Below are positions 1 to 6,911 of a stretch of 25,113 nt of DNA, one piece after another (position 1 is the first letter of the stretch; each line of letters begins with the position of its first letter). The position numbers and the translations under genes are program-made. Below the pieces are notes generated by a model, which had not been told where the DNA came from, did no database searches, and saw only the letters and a list, made by a program, of their open reading frames with translations. The stretch comes from Anaerorhabdus sp036637135 (GTDB lineage: Bacteria > Bacillota_I > Bacilli_A > Erysipelotrichales > Erysipelotrichaceae): NCBI RefSeq assembly GCF_036637135.1, contig NZ_JAVWNC010000029.1:1-25113 (forward strand). Direction: 5' to 3'.

Positions 1-704
1 ATTGAATCTAAGAAATCGATTGCAGATGCAGATTGTTCAGCTAATGTTTGAACTAATTCTTTATTGTTCTTATCATAGCCACCCTTCATTGTATCTTCAA
101 CGAATAATTCAACGCTGTCTTCAATACCTGCTTCATCTTGGTATTTTGTTGCAGCAGCATTCATACCACCTGTTGCACGAGAAGTATTTCCTCCAACAAT
201 TGGTGCTTTTTCAATAATAATTACTGATTTGCCTTCGTTTGCAGCAGTGATTGCAGCAGTCATCCCTGCTCCACCAGCTCCAATAATAACAACATCAGCT
301 TCAAGTGTTTCAGCTTTTTTCTCAACTGATCCAGCTTCTTTAGCTTTTAAATCTGTTACTTTTAATCCAGCTGCTTCAATAGCTTTAGTTACTGCTACTA
401 AGAAAGCATCAGAAGTAATTGTAGCAGTTGAAACTGCATCTACTTCAACACTGTTTTGTGCTACTACTTTTTCGATCATGATTGGTAGTGCAACTTCACC
501 AATGTCTGCAGATTCTGCAGATTCAAGAACATTGATTGATTCAATCGTCTTGTCATCAGAAATTGTTACTTCAACTTTAATAGTTGATGAGAACCCTTTT
601 TCTTCTCCTGTGAATGTTCCACCCTTAAACTCACTCTTAGCACACCCTGTAAGCATGCCGATTGTCAACAACATTGTTAACAATAATTTCATGTATTTTT
701 TCAT
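1..704 (-). CDS. Flavocytochrome c-type flavinylated reductase lipoprotein (5' part; runs off left edge)
   Basis: This frame is open from an ATG at 704 to the window edge, giving 234 codons and no stop, so only the N-terminal part is present. A lipoprotein signal peptide ends in the lipobox L-T-G-C with Cys21. An FMN-binding domain (about residues 28-113) follows and carries the flavinylation motif DAVSTATITS at about 89-98, where Thr95 would take FMN from ApbE. A Rossmann dinucleotide fold with GAGGAG at about 142-147 begins an FAD domain of the fumarate/urocanate/methacrylate reductase superfamily. In this family the protein sits on the outer face of the membrane and passes electrons to an organic acceptor. 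The substrate cannot be read because the active-site half is missing. An ATG at 707 precedes the chosen start, but GGAGG at 710-714 is only 2 nt from it and 5 nt from the 704 ATG. The glycine usually found in the flavinylation motif (SGAT) is Thr here. Confidence 0.88.
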   Translation of the reverse strand, partial: MKKYMKLLLTMLLTIGMLTGCAKSEFKGGTFTGEEKGFSSTIKVEVTISDDKTIESINVLESAESADIGEVALPIMIEKVVAQNSVEVDAVSTATITSDAFLVAVTKAIEAAGLKVTDLKAKEAGSVEKKAETLEADVVIIGAGGAGMTAAITAANEGKSVIIIEKAPIVGGNTSRATGGMNAAATKYQDEAGIEDSVELFVEDTMKGGYDKNNKELVQTLAEQSASAIDFLDS

Positions 705-726
705 CATATCCTCCAATACTTTTTCA

Positions 727-754
727 ATTATAAAGAATCAAAAATGTTTGTCAA
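727..754 (-). promoter_or_regulatory. Sigma-A promoter of the flavinylated reductase
   Basis: On the minus strand, TTGACA (749-754) and TATAAT (727-732) are separated by 16 nt. Both hexamers match the consensus perfectly. The leader would be roughly 15-20 nt and carries the GGAGG site at 710-714. The promoter lies just downstream of the efp terminator, so the reductase is expected to be transcribed on its own. Confidence 0.85.
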
Positions 755-765
755 TGTTTTCACAA
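748..765. promoter_or_regulatory. Putative Rex (NADH/NAD+ redox repressor) operator
   Basis: The minus-strand sequence TTGTGAAAACATTGACAA matches the Rex operator consensus TTGTGAA-N4-TTCACAA at 13 of 14 defined positions, with correct half-site spacing. It covers the -35 hexamer of the reductase promoter (749-754), the classical position for a repressor. Rex in Firmicutes represses fermentative and anaerobic respiratory genes until NADH rises. An extracellular reductase is a sensible target, but the call rests on the motif alone. Confidence 0.6.
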
Positions 766-793
766 CACTTTCTTACATTTTTTCATTTTCTCC

Positions 794-820
794 CAAAAAA
801 AAGACGAATTTCTTCGTCTT
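794..820 (-). terminator. Intrinsic terminator of efp
   Basis: An 8-bp stem (AAGACGAA/TTCGTCTT, 801-820) with a 4-nt loop is followed on the minus strand by a run of eight U. The stem overlaps the efp stop codon (819-821). Confidence 0.88.
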
Positions 821-1379
821 ATGCGCGTCCTGAATATTTACCGTCAGCAGTATTAATTAATACCATCTCATCTTGACCGATGAATAGAGGTACTCTAATT
901 TCTAATCCTGTTTCAAGTGTTGCATTCTTAGATGCTGATGTTGCTGTATCACCTTTTACTGCTGGTTCACATTCTACAATACGTAATTCAACTTTATCTG
1001 GAAGAATTAAACCAAGAATTTCTACACCTTCATACATTGAAATATTAACATTATCATTAGCTTTAAGGAATTTCATTTCCCATTCTAATTTATCTTTATT
1101 AATTTCAATTTGATCATATGTAGATGTATCCATGAATACTAGTGCATCTCCACTGTCATATAAGTATTGCATTTCTTTCTTTTCAATATGTGCTTGTTCA
1201 ACTTTATCTCCACCAGTAAATGATAGTTCATTGATAACACCTGTTCTTAAATTTCTTACTTTTACCTTTACAATCATTTGACGCATTGCAGTTTTATTAT
1301 GCGCAATATCAATAACTACGTATATATTACCTTCGTTTTCAAATGTTGTTCCTGGTTTCAAATCGTTTACAATAATCAT
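819..1379 (-). CDS. efp: Elongation factor P
   Basis: The product has 186 residues, the usual EF-P length of about 185. It has the KOW-like N-terminal domain (conserved VRNLRTG at 41-47) followed by the two OB-fold domains (ends GKYSGRA). EF-P binds next to the ribosomal P-site and relieves stalling at consecutive prolines. Against remembered B. subtilis EF-P, the loop between H27 and V37 aligns without gaps. The residue at position 32, normally Lys or Arg and post-translationally modified, is Met (loop N-K-T-A-M-R-Q), and the PGKG motif is lost. The gene has its own promoter and terminator, so it is monocistronic. AGGAG at 1391-1395 lies 11 nt from the ATG, slightly long. Confidence 0.95.
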   Translation of the reverse strand: MIIVNDLKPGTTFENEGNIYVVIDIAHNKTAMRQMIVKVKVRNLRTGVINELSFTGGDKVEQAHIEKKEMQYLYDSGDALVFMDTSTYDQIEINKDKLEWEMKFLKANDNVNISMYEGVEILGLILPDKVELRIVECEPAVKGDTATSASKNATLETGLEIRVPLFIGQDEMVLINTADGKYSGRA

Positions 1380-1403
1380 TTTTGTTCACACTCCTACCCT
1401 TCT

Positions 1404-1431
1404 ATTGTAAGGAAATCGAACGTTTTGTCAA
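1404..1431 (-). promoter_or_regulatory. Sigma-A promoter of efp
   Basis: On the minus strand, TTGACA (1426-1431) and TACAAT (1404-1409) have a 16-nt spacer. It lies between the stop of the upstream S41 gene (1446) and efp. Confidence 0.82.
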
Positions 1432-1445
1432 CGATAACCCACAAT

Positions 1446-2687
1446 TTAGTCGCTATTTTCAAGCACCCATGTAACTTCTGGATCAACTCCATTAAGATAA
1501 TCTTCATAGGTTTGTTTGATTTCTATATCTGGATAAAGTGAATCTTTATCGTAACCCTTAATCAATTCAAAATACTTTGTTGAATAATAAACAATAAAAG
1601 GAACAGTTAAAGTTTCTATACTTTTCAATTCTCCATAACCATTTACAGTTCCACCTGTTGGTGTACCAACTAGTTGGCTATTAAACATTTCTTGCGTATC
1701 GATTGCATTCATAATTCCAGATGAGAATGTTTTATTACCTATTAATGTATAAAATGTATAGTCACCAGATTTTTTTATCATATTGAATAATGGTTGAATT
1801 ACTTCTGAATTACCTCCAGAATTATATCGCAAATCAAAAATAATAGTTTTGTAATCCGTTGTATCAAGTTCCGCTTCAACTTGCTTTGTGAAGTCTTTCA
1901 TCGGTAATTTAGGATCTTCTTGACATGAGTTATATTGAATAAATAAGGTGTCATCATTCATCTTTTGATAATTGTAAATATTAGTTATTAGACTTGTGCT
2001 TGGATTTGTATTTCTTTCAACTCTTGCTAATTTAGCACTCTTGATTTCTTGTTCATTTAATGGAGTTAATGGAATTGGTATTAATTCTTGTTTATCATCC
2101 TCAACATAAAGAACAATTTCTTCATTTTCTTCAACAACACCTAAATAAATAAGTGCTTCTTGAAAATTAATTGTATTAGAAAAACTTTGATCAATCCACG
2201 CATCATTTTCATGAGGGATAATTGTCTTCGCCTTCTCATAAATTTCTTGGATACTCATGTCATTGATACTTACAACTCGATATCCCAAATACGCTTTATA
2301 AGCTTCATCTAAAATCATTGTATGCCAATTGTCTTCAAACTTTGCTATTGCAAAAGGCAGCCCATGTTCATAGGCATATTTAGAATTTGAATATCCTATG
2401 GTTGTATGTGCATCTTGAACAAGAGTCAATAAATGCAAAACTGAATAATAAAATTCTGCATCACTCATTTCATTCACATTTTCTTTTACTTGCTCTATTT
2501 CTTGTTGTAGTTCTTCCTTCGTTATATTCGCGTATAAGTTTTTGTGCTTCGCTTCCAGCGTATTAAATATTTCAATCAAATCCTCTTCTTTGGTTTTAAT
2601 TGTATTGACTGTTTCTTCTTTTTTTTGACATCCTACCATACCCAACAAAATTGAAATCATCACGATAAATGTAATTAACTTTTTCAT
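1446..2687 (-). CDS. S41-family (C-terminal processing/tricorn-like) peptidase lipoprotein
   Basis: This is a 413-residue exported protein. Its signal peptide ends at Cys20 in M-V-G-C, so it is predicted to be lipid-anchored outside the membrane. An N-terminal helical region contains a DAHTTIGY stretch at 92-99 typical of S41 proteins. The S41 core has DLRYNSGG (285-292), TFSSG with the probable catalytic serine (about 322-323), and GTPTGG (341-346). I see no clear PDZ glycine-loop motif between them, so PDZ is unassigned. It starts 33 nt after the comGG stop with an AGGA site 7-8 nt before the ATG. No terminator is visible between them, so it is probably transcribed with comG. The substrate is unknown and the link to competence is inference from position. 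The -3 lipobox residue is Met, less common than Leu. Confidence 0.85.
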   Translation of the reverse strand: MKKLITFIVMISILLGMVGCQKKEETVNTIKTKEEDLIEIFNTLEAKHKNLYANITKEELQQEIEQVKENVNEMSDAEFYYSVLHLLTLVQDAHTTIGYSNSKYAYEHGLPFAIAKFEDNWHTMILDEAYKAYLGYRVVSINDMSIQEIYEKAKTIIPHENDAWIDQSFSNTINFQEALIYLGVVEENEEIVLYVEDDKQELIPIPLTPLNEQEIKSAKLARVERNTNPSTSLITNIYNYQKMNDDTLFIQYNSCQEDPKLPMKDFTKQVEAELDTTDYKTIIFDLRYNSGGNSEVIQPLFNMIKKSGDYTFYTLIGNKTFSSGIMNAIDTQEMFNSQLVGTPTGGTVNGYGELKSIETLTVPFIVYYSTKYFELIKGYDKDSLYPDIEIKQTYEDYLNGVDPEVTWVLENSD

Positions 2688-2720
2688 ATCATTTCCTCAC
2701 TACTAGGTATGATACGGCTT

Positions 2721-3080
2721 TTACTCTATCTTTTCAACCTGTGATTCACATTCATCAACAGCGGAGAACAAATCTTTCTCATATTCAAAGTGAAGTATTT
2801 TTTCCTGATACACATCAATATTAATTAAATCTGCATCTATCATGACTTCAAATGATATACCACTTAGTTCATATCCACCATCTTTCAATCGATTATTCTT
2901 CATTTCACAAATCAACCAATCAATGATTTTTACCTCTAGGTCTAATATAGAATTAGCTTCTTTCACATTTAAGTAAACTTGAATTTTAGCTTGAAACTGT
3001 GACTCAATATATCCTAAAAGTGTTATAACAAGTAGTAAATACCACAAAAATATTGCACTAATAAATCCCTTCTTACTCAT
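2721..3080 (-). CDS. comGG: ComGG-like minor pseudopilin
   Basis: This is the last small gene of the pseudopilin string, 119 residues. The N-terminus MSKKGFISAIF has the basic stretch, Gly and Phe of a prepilin peptidase site, followed by a hydrophobic helix to about residue 25. It lacks the canonical Glu at +5, as remembered ComGG proteins also do. The ATG at 3080 is chosen over an upstream TTG at 3086 because it gives the short basic leader. It overlaps the comGF stop by 8 nt, implying translational coupling. Assignment to ComGG rests on position and N-terminus; the rest of the protein is poorly conserved in this family. Confidence 0.72.
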   Translation of the reverse strand: MSKKGFISAIFLWYLLLVITLLGYIESQFQAKIQVYLNVKEANSILDLEVKIIDWLICEMKNNRLKDGGYELSGISFEVMIDADLINIDVYQEKILHFEYEKDLFSAVDECESQVEKIE

Positions 3081-3468
3081 GAGCAACTACCCTTTTTCTT
3101 ACTACATCCTCCCGTTTGTATTCATAGTATACTTTTCCATTTTCTATTACAAAATATCCCTCATCTAAATCAGTAAAATAAATCAATGTTCCTGGTGTCA
3201 TGTAGAGGTGGTGATTTGAAGTAATTAATTCGATTTGTTCTCCTCGATAATTAGCATAAAGAATACCATCTTCAACATTTATGTTTTCCATAAACAGCAT
3301 TGCTTTTCTTAATTGGTATAAGGCAATTTCATCTTGAGCGTCGTCATTAAAATAATTATGATCAATTAATAAGCGAAGTGATGTATAAACAATAGGTACA
3401 AGAACTGCAACTATGATAAGTCCGATGAGGTATTCGATGGAGGTACTTCCTCGTTTGTATTTAGACAC
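3073..3468 (-). CDS. comGF: ComGF-like minor pseudopilin
   Basis: The product has 131 residues, close to the usual ComGF length. It starts with GTG at 3468. The leader MSKYKRG precedes STSIEYLIG, giving prepilin cleavage after Gly7 with Glu at +5, then a transmembrane helix to about residue 30. The downstream region has the Q-L-R-K-A pattern and short beta-strand segments expected of ComGF. The start overlaps the comGE reading frame by 58 nt and cannot be moved inward without losing the cleavage signal, so the overlap is real. No strong SD is seen, so translation is probably coupled. Confidence 0.78.
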   Translation of the reverse strand: MSKYKRGSTSIEYLIGLIIVAVLVPIVYTSLRLLIDHNYFNDDAQDEIALYQLRKAMLFMENINVEDGILYANYRGEQIELITSNHHLYMTPGTLIYFTDLDEGYFVIENGKVYYEYKREDVVRKRVVAHE

Positions 3469-3659
3469 TCAATCTCACACTCATTTCTATTTATTAAGAT
3501 TTGGATATAACGTTGATCTTCTTGTTCCAAGTAAGTCTCAATTGATTCTGAATGCACTACTTCTAATTTTTTAATACCTAACACACATGTAACAACCACT
3601 AAAGTTATCACAATGCATAAGCTAACTTCTATCAAAACAAATCCCCTATTTAAACTCAA
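3411..3659 (-). CDS. comGE: ComGE-like minor pseudopilin (TTG start)
   Basis: The best start is TTG at 3659, giving 82 residues. GGAGG (3668-3672) lies 8 nt upstream, and the product then begins MSLNRG|FVLIEV, a typical class III leader with Glu at +5 and a hydrophobic helix. An ATG at 3686 would give a nine-residue longer leader but has no good SD. The gene overlaps the end of comGD by 14 nt, and the SD lies inside comGD. Beyond the N-terminus there is little recognisable, as is usual for this minor pseudopilin, which helps prime pseudopilus assembly in DNA uptake. Confidence 0.78.
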   Translation of the reverse strand: MSLNRGFVLIEVSLCIVITLVVVTCVLGIKKLEVVHSESIETYLEQEDQRYIQILINRNECEIECLNTNEEVPPSNTSSDLS

Positions 3660-3978
3660 GCCTACCACCTCCAAGTTGACTAACAATTTTCTTTGATTTT
3701 CCAGGTATTATTATAGTTTGAGCCATTCTTACATTTCCTTTATAGTTAAAAATAATTGGATAAGAATACTCTGCACTAACGATTGATTCAAATTCCTCCT
3801 GTTTATTATCCTTAATACATTCAGATTGTTTGATTAAATACTCATTCGCAAAAATCATATCATCAATATTAGGTAGTCGAACAAGAGGCAAAATTAAGAT
3901 TGATAATGAAGATACAATAAACAAAATTATCATCATTTCTATCAATGTAAATCCTCTATTGAAGTATTGCTTGTCCAT
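3646..3978 (-). CDS. comGD: ComGD-like minor pseudopilin
   Basis: The product has 110 residues. MDKQYFNRG|FTLIEMMIIL is a canonical type IV prepilin N-terminus, with cleavage after Gly9, Glu at +5 and one transmembrane helix. The start overlaps the comGC end by 23 nt, so the two are translationally coupled. It is a minor component of the transformation pseudopilus anchored in the membrane. The ATG at 3978 has only a weak AGG-type site upstream. Identity follows from operon order after comGC. Confidence 0.82.
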   Translation of the reverse strand: MDKQYFNRGFTLIEMMIILFIVSSLSILILPLVRLPNIDDMIFANEYLIKQSECIKDNKQEEFESIVSAEYSYPIIFNYKGNVRMAQTIIIPGKSKKIVSQLGGGRLEFK

Positions 3979-4249
3979 CGCTAATACCTACACTTTGGTT
4001 GGTAGAACACTGTATTTGTTCATCACTCATCAATCCAGCATTCACTAAATCATATACATCATTGGGATATTCATCATAATCCAATCGATATTGTAAAATT
4101 GCTGAATCAACTACTTTGAGCATTGCATTGCATCCTTTGTCATCTACAATTTTCATTACTTTTTGAATGTTAGGAACTGCCAGTAAAAACAAAATAGACA
4201 ATACTGATACAACAATAATCATTTCTAATAAAGTAAATCCTTTCTTCAT
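3956..4249 (-). CDS. comGC: ComGC major competence pseudopilin
   Basis: The product has 97 residues from ATG 4249. MKKG|FTLLEMIIVV is the prepilin signal, with N-methylatable Phe5 and Glu9 (+5), followed by the long hydrophobic N-terminal helix. Two cysteines (Cys40, Cys81) could form the intramolecular disulfide known for ComGC in Bacillus. An upstream GTG (4255) is in frame, but GAGGTGAAT directly before ATG 4249 favours the latter. The SD includes the comGB stop codon. ComGC is the main subunit of the pseudopilus that pulls DNA through the wall. Confidence 0.92.
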   Translation of the reverse strand: MKKGFTLLEMIIVVSVLSILFLLAVPNIQKVMKIVDDKGCNAMLKVVDSAILQYRLDYDEYPNDVYDLVNAGLMSDEQIQCSTNQSVGISDGQAILQ

Positions 4250-4256
4250 ATTCACC

Positions 4257-5228
4257 TCACAGTTGAGCCATTAGCGTTAAGGGAAGTATAAGAATTTGAT
4301 ACACAATAACGATAATAAACCCAATACATCCATAACTAATAAGCTGGCATCCTTTCGCAAAACGTTTAATCTTTCTTTTCATCTTTGTTTCGTTTATTCT
4401 TATGTATCCTTCTAACATTTCATCCATAGATGATGAATATATCGCAACTTTCATATATTGAACTAACGTTCGATCTAAATAAATATTTTCTAATGCTTCT
4501 TCCATCTTTTCACCCCTTGTGAGTGATTTTTGAATTGTTGTACTCATCAAATTTAGAATGGGATGAATTTCGATATTACTTAGCAATTTCATTGTTTCTT
4601 TTGTTTTAATACCACTCATTGAACATTGACGATAAAAGCGAGCGAATAAATTACTTTGATAGGTTTTAATCATGTTATTTTTATTCAGTTTGCAATACAT
4701 TTCATATAAAATACATCGACACATTTTGTTACACCACAATAAAATGATCACACTCATACTCAACAATACAATTGTGATGAAAATACAGATACATATGAAT
4801 ATAAATCGTATTGACAGAAGTGTTGTTGGATCCATTTTAAAATTAGTAAACATCGTTATTAATGTAGGAAAACATAAGAATGTGAAAACTGTTAATCCCA
4901 TCCATGTTCCAATGAAAAGCAAACTAGGATAAAGTAATTCCTTTAAAATATTTGTTCGATAATTCTTCTCTTCTTTTATACATTTCATTGTTAGTGTTAA
5001 ACTTTGCGTAAAAGGTAGAAACATACAGAATGGTTTAAGATACATACAGTATTCCTTAGAAAAATAAATTTGAATAAAATTTTCTATTTCCTCACCCTTT
5101 TCTAACTGCGATAGTAATTGATCAAAACAAGTTTTATTCTTATTATCTTTAAGTAGTCGTAAAGCATCTTGAAAAGAAAACCCTGACTGAACTAAAACGC
5201 ATATTCCTTCTATATCTTGTTTATTCAT
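4257..5228 (-). CDS. comGB: ComGB, polytopic membrane platform protein of the competence pseudopilus
   Basis: The product has 323 residues with two type II secretion F-type domains and three main hydrophobic segments: about 110-160 (two helices in the middle) and one at the extreme C-terminus (ISYGCIGFIIVIVYQILI). The frame is open upstream to 5339, but ATG 5228 (MNKQDIEG) overlaps the comGA stop by 8 nt. It also gives the length remembered for B. subtilis ComGB, so the longer version is probably not translated. It is the inner-membrane platform that couples the ComGA motor to ComGC assembly. Translation is likely coupled to comGA, as no strong SD is seen. Confidence 0.88.
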   Translation of the reverse strand: MNKQDIEGICVLVQSGFSFQDALRLLKDNKNKTCFDQLLSQLEKGEEIENFIQIYFSKEYCMYLKPFCMFLPFTQSLTLTMKCIKEEKNYRTNILKELLYPSLLFIGTWMGLTVFTFLCFPTLITMFTNFKMDPTTLLSIRFIFICICIFITIVLLSMSVIILLWCNKMCRCILYEMYCKLNKNNMIKTYQSNLFARFYRQCSMSGIKTKETMKLLSNIEIHPILNLMSTTIQKSLTRGEKMEEALENIYLDRTLVQYMKVAIYSSSMDEMLEGYIRINETKMKRKIKRFAKGCQLISYGCIGFIIVIVYQILILPLTLMAQL

Positions 5229-6198
5229 CCAAGTCTTTGGTTGCTTCTTGAACACTGATAATTCCTTGTTGGATTGCTTGTTTGATGCTGTATTGAATTG
5301 GTTTAAAATCTTTCGGTATTTCATGTTTAAAATAATCATTCACACCTTTCTTTGTTAATATTTCATAAATGCCAACCTTCGAATTATCTGAAAGAGATGA
5401 ATATAGTCTTTGATTGCTAATCCCCAATAAGACATCCATAAGTTGATATTGACTCACACCCAGTTCTAATAGCCTCTCAATCGCTAAAAAACAGTTACCT
5501 GCATGAATACTAGTCAAAACCAAATGACCCGTTAAAGCACATCTAATCGCCATTTTAGCTGCTTCCTCATCACGAATCTCACCAATCATGATAATATCCG
5601 GAGCATGCCTCAATAATTGTTTAATTCCTTGATCATATCCCAAATCCTGTTTTTCATTAATTTGAAGTTGTACAAAATTTGTACTATAGATTTCTATTGG
5701 ATCTTCTAAGGTATATATTTTCTTATGCTTGATTTGATTTAGGATTGTATACAGAGTGGTTGTTTTGCCAGATCCTGTAGGTCCACTAAATATAAATAAA
5801 CCACTACGATGATTTTCAATTGATTTCAACATTTGAATAACATTTTGATCATACGTTAAATGCTGTATTTCAATCTTTGAATTAGAACTCAAAATTCTTA
5901 AGACACCACTTGTTATACGATAACTTTTCATGACTGCAAACCTCAAAGAAACCCTCTCTCCATTTACATTTACATCAAATCTACCTGTTTGTGGTAACAC
6001 ACTGTTACCTAAATCTAGGTTCGCTCGATATTGTAAATAGCGAAAGAATTTTAAATCATCTTCTTGTTTCTTAACCAATATCATCTTTTCATGATATTTA
6101 AACTCAATCTTTATTTCATCATCAAATAGTGAAAAATGAAGATCACTAGCTCCATAGTGAATCGCAACAATAAGTAATTCTTCTAATCTTTTTTCCAT
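5221..6198 (-). CDS. comGA: ComGA, traffic ATPase of the competence pseudopilus
   Basis: This is a 325-residue GspE/PilT-family ATPase on the cytoplasmic face. Walker A is GPTGSGKT at 139-146. The Asp box is LEDPIEI (about 164-170), Walker B with the IIMIGEIRDEEA stretch is at about 202-213, and the His box is TSIHAGN (219-225). It lacks the long N1 domain of GspE and has no zinc tetracysteine, as expected for ComGA. It powers pseudopilus assembly for DNA uptake and heads the comG operon. AAGGAG lies 5 nt before the ATG at 6198. Only about 42 nt separate this start from the preceding terminator, and no good sigma-A -10 is visible there. Confidence 0.93.
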   Translation of the reverse strand: MEKRLEELLIVAIHYGASDLHFSLFDDEIKIEFKYHEKMILVKKQEDDLKFFRYLQYRANLDLGNSVLPQTGRFDVNVNGERVSLRFAVMKSYRITSGVLRILSSNSKIEIQHLTYDQNVIQMLKSIENHRSGLFIFSGPTGSGKTTTLYTILNQIKHKKIYTLEDPIEIYSTNFVQLQINEKQDLGYDQGIKQLLRHAPDIIMIGEIRDEEAAKMAIRCALTGHLVLTSIHAGNCFLAIERLLELGVSQYQLMDVLLGISNQRLYSSLSDNSKVGIYEILTKKGVNDYFKHEIPKDFKPIQYSIKQAIQQGIISVQEATKDLDE

Positions 6199-6240
6199 GT
6201 CATCTCCTTACCAAATGATTTGTTTATTCTTCTATTTTCC

Positions 6241-6271
6241 CTAAAAAAAAAGCAGAATTTATTTCTGCTTT
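6241..6271 (-). terminator. Intrinsic terminator of the MBL-fold hydrolase gene
   Basis: A 9-bp stem AAAGCAGAA/TTCTGCTTT (6249-6257 with 6263-6271) and a 5-nt loop are followed on the minus strand by eight U. It lies directly after the stop codon (6273-6275) and insulates comGA from upstream transcription. Confidence 0.88.
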
Positions 6272-6272
6272 C

Positions 6273-6875
6273 TTAAAAATATGGGTTAACCGCTAATTCA
6301 TGTTCAATTGTAGATGTTGGTCCATGTCCTGGATAAACAATTAAATTTGGGTTAAACGATTTGATTACATTTAGACTTTGTCTCATTTTACTCATGTTAC
6401 CACCATATAGATCCGTTCTACCAATTCCTTCAAAAAATAAAACATCTCCAGTAAATAAGTGATTTTTATATTGTATTAATGTACATCCTTCAGTATGACC
6501 TGGTGCAAAAATAATATCAAATTCAAAATGACCAATTTTCATCTTACCTTCGTGAAAGTATTGGGTCGAACTTGTTACAGTTGCGATCATGCCAGAAGCA
6601 GTATTTTTTGATGTATCTGTAAGTAGTTCATGATCATTCTCATTAACATAGACAGGACAATGATAGTATTTTACCAATTCATCTACGGCACCAATATGAT
6701 CAAAATGGCCATGTGTTAATAAAATGGCATCGACGATTTCATCTTCTTGAATCATACTAATAATTCTTTCGGCTTTTTTCCCTGGATCAATAATACAAAG
6801 ATGACCTTCATCTTTTAATATATAACAATTGGTTTGATACATGCCAACCACGGCAGTTAGTATAGTTTCCATCAT
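6273..6875 (-). CDS. MBL-fold metallo-hydrolase (glyoxalase II-like, YqgX type)
   Basis: The product has 200 residues. Zinc ligands are visible in order: THGHFDHIG (the HxHxDH motif, about residues 54-62), GHTEGC with the third His, FTGDVLF with the bridging Asp, and YPGHGPTS near the C-terminus. This arrangement is typical of the short YqgX/GloB-like hydrolases, which have two metal ions and often act on thioesters. The true substrate cannot be told from sequence. Two ATGs (6875 and 6872) begin the frame. Neither has a Shine-Dalgarno sequence, and the start is only 9 nt from the U-run of the rpmG terminator. Confidence 0.88.
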   Translation of the reverse strand: MMETILTAVVGMYQTNCYILKDEGHLCIIDPGKKAERIISMIQEDEIVDAILLTHGHFDHIGAVDELVKYYHCPVYVNENDHELLTDTSKNTASGMIATVTSSTQYFHEGKMKIGHFEFDIIFAPGHTEGCTLIQYKNHLFTGDVLFFEGIGRTDLYGGNMSKMRQSLNVIKSFNPNLIVYPGHGPTSTIEHELAVNPYF

Positions 6876-6884
6876 TTAATTTAT

Positions 6885-6905
6885 AAAAAAAACCTTAATA
6901 TAAGG
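6885..6905 (-). terminator. Intrinsic terminator of rpmG
   Basis: A short stem CCTTA/TAAGG (6893-6905, 3-nt loop) is followed on the minus strand by eight U. The flanking A-run could extend the stem against the U-run. The stem is short, so some readthrough into the MBL gene is likely. Confidence 0.7.
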
Positions 6906-6911
6906 CTTTTC

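Noticed and set aside
229..876. Long open frame on the plus strand (215 codons)
   Set aside because: It is antisense to the flavinylated reductase, whose minus-strand frame shows a signal peptide, FMN motif and FAD motif. The plus frame has no SD or recognisable domain and runs across the efp terminator.
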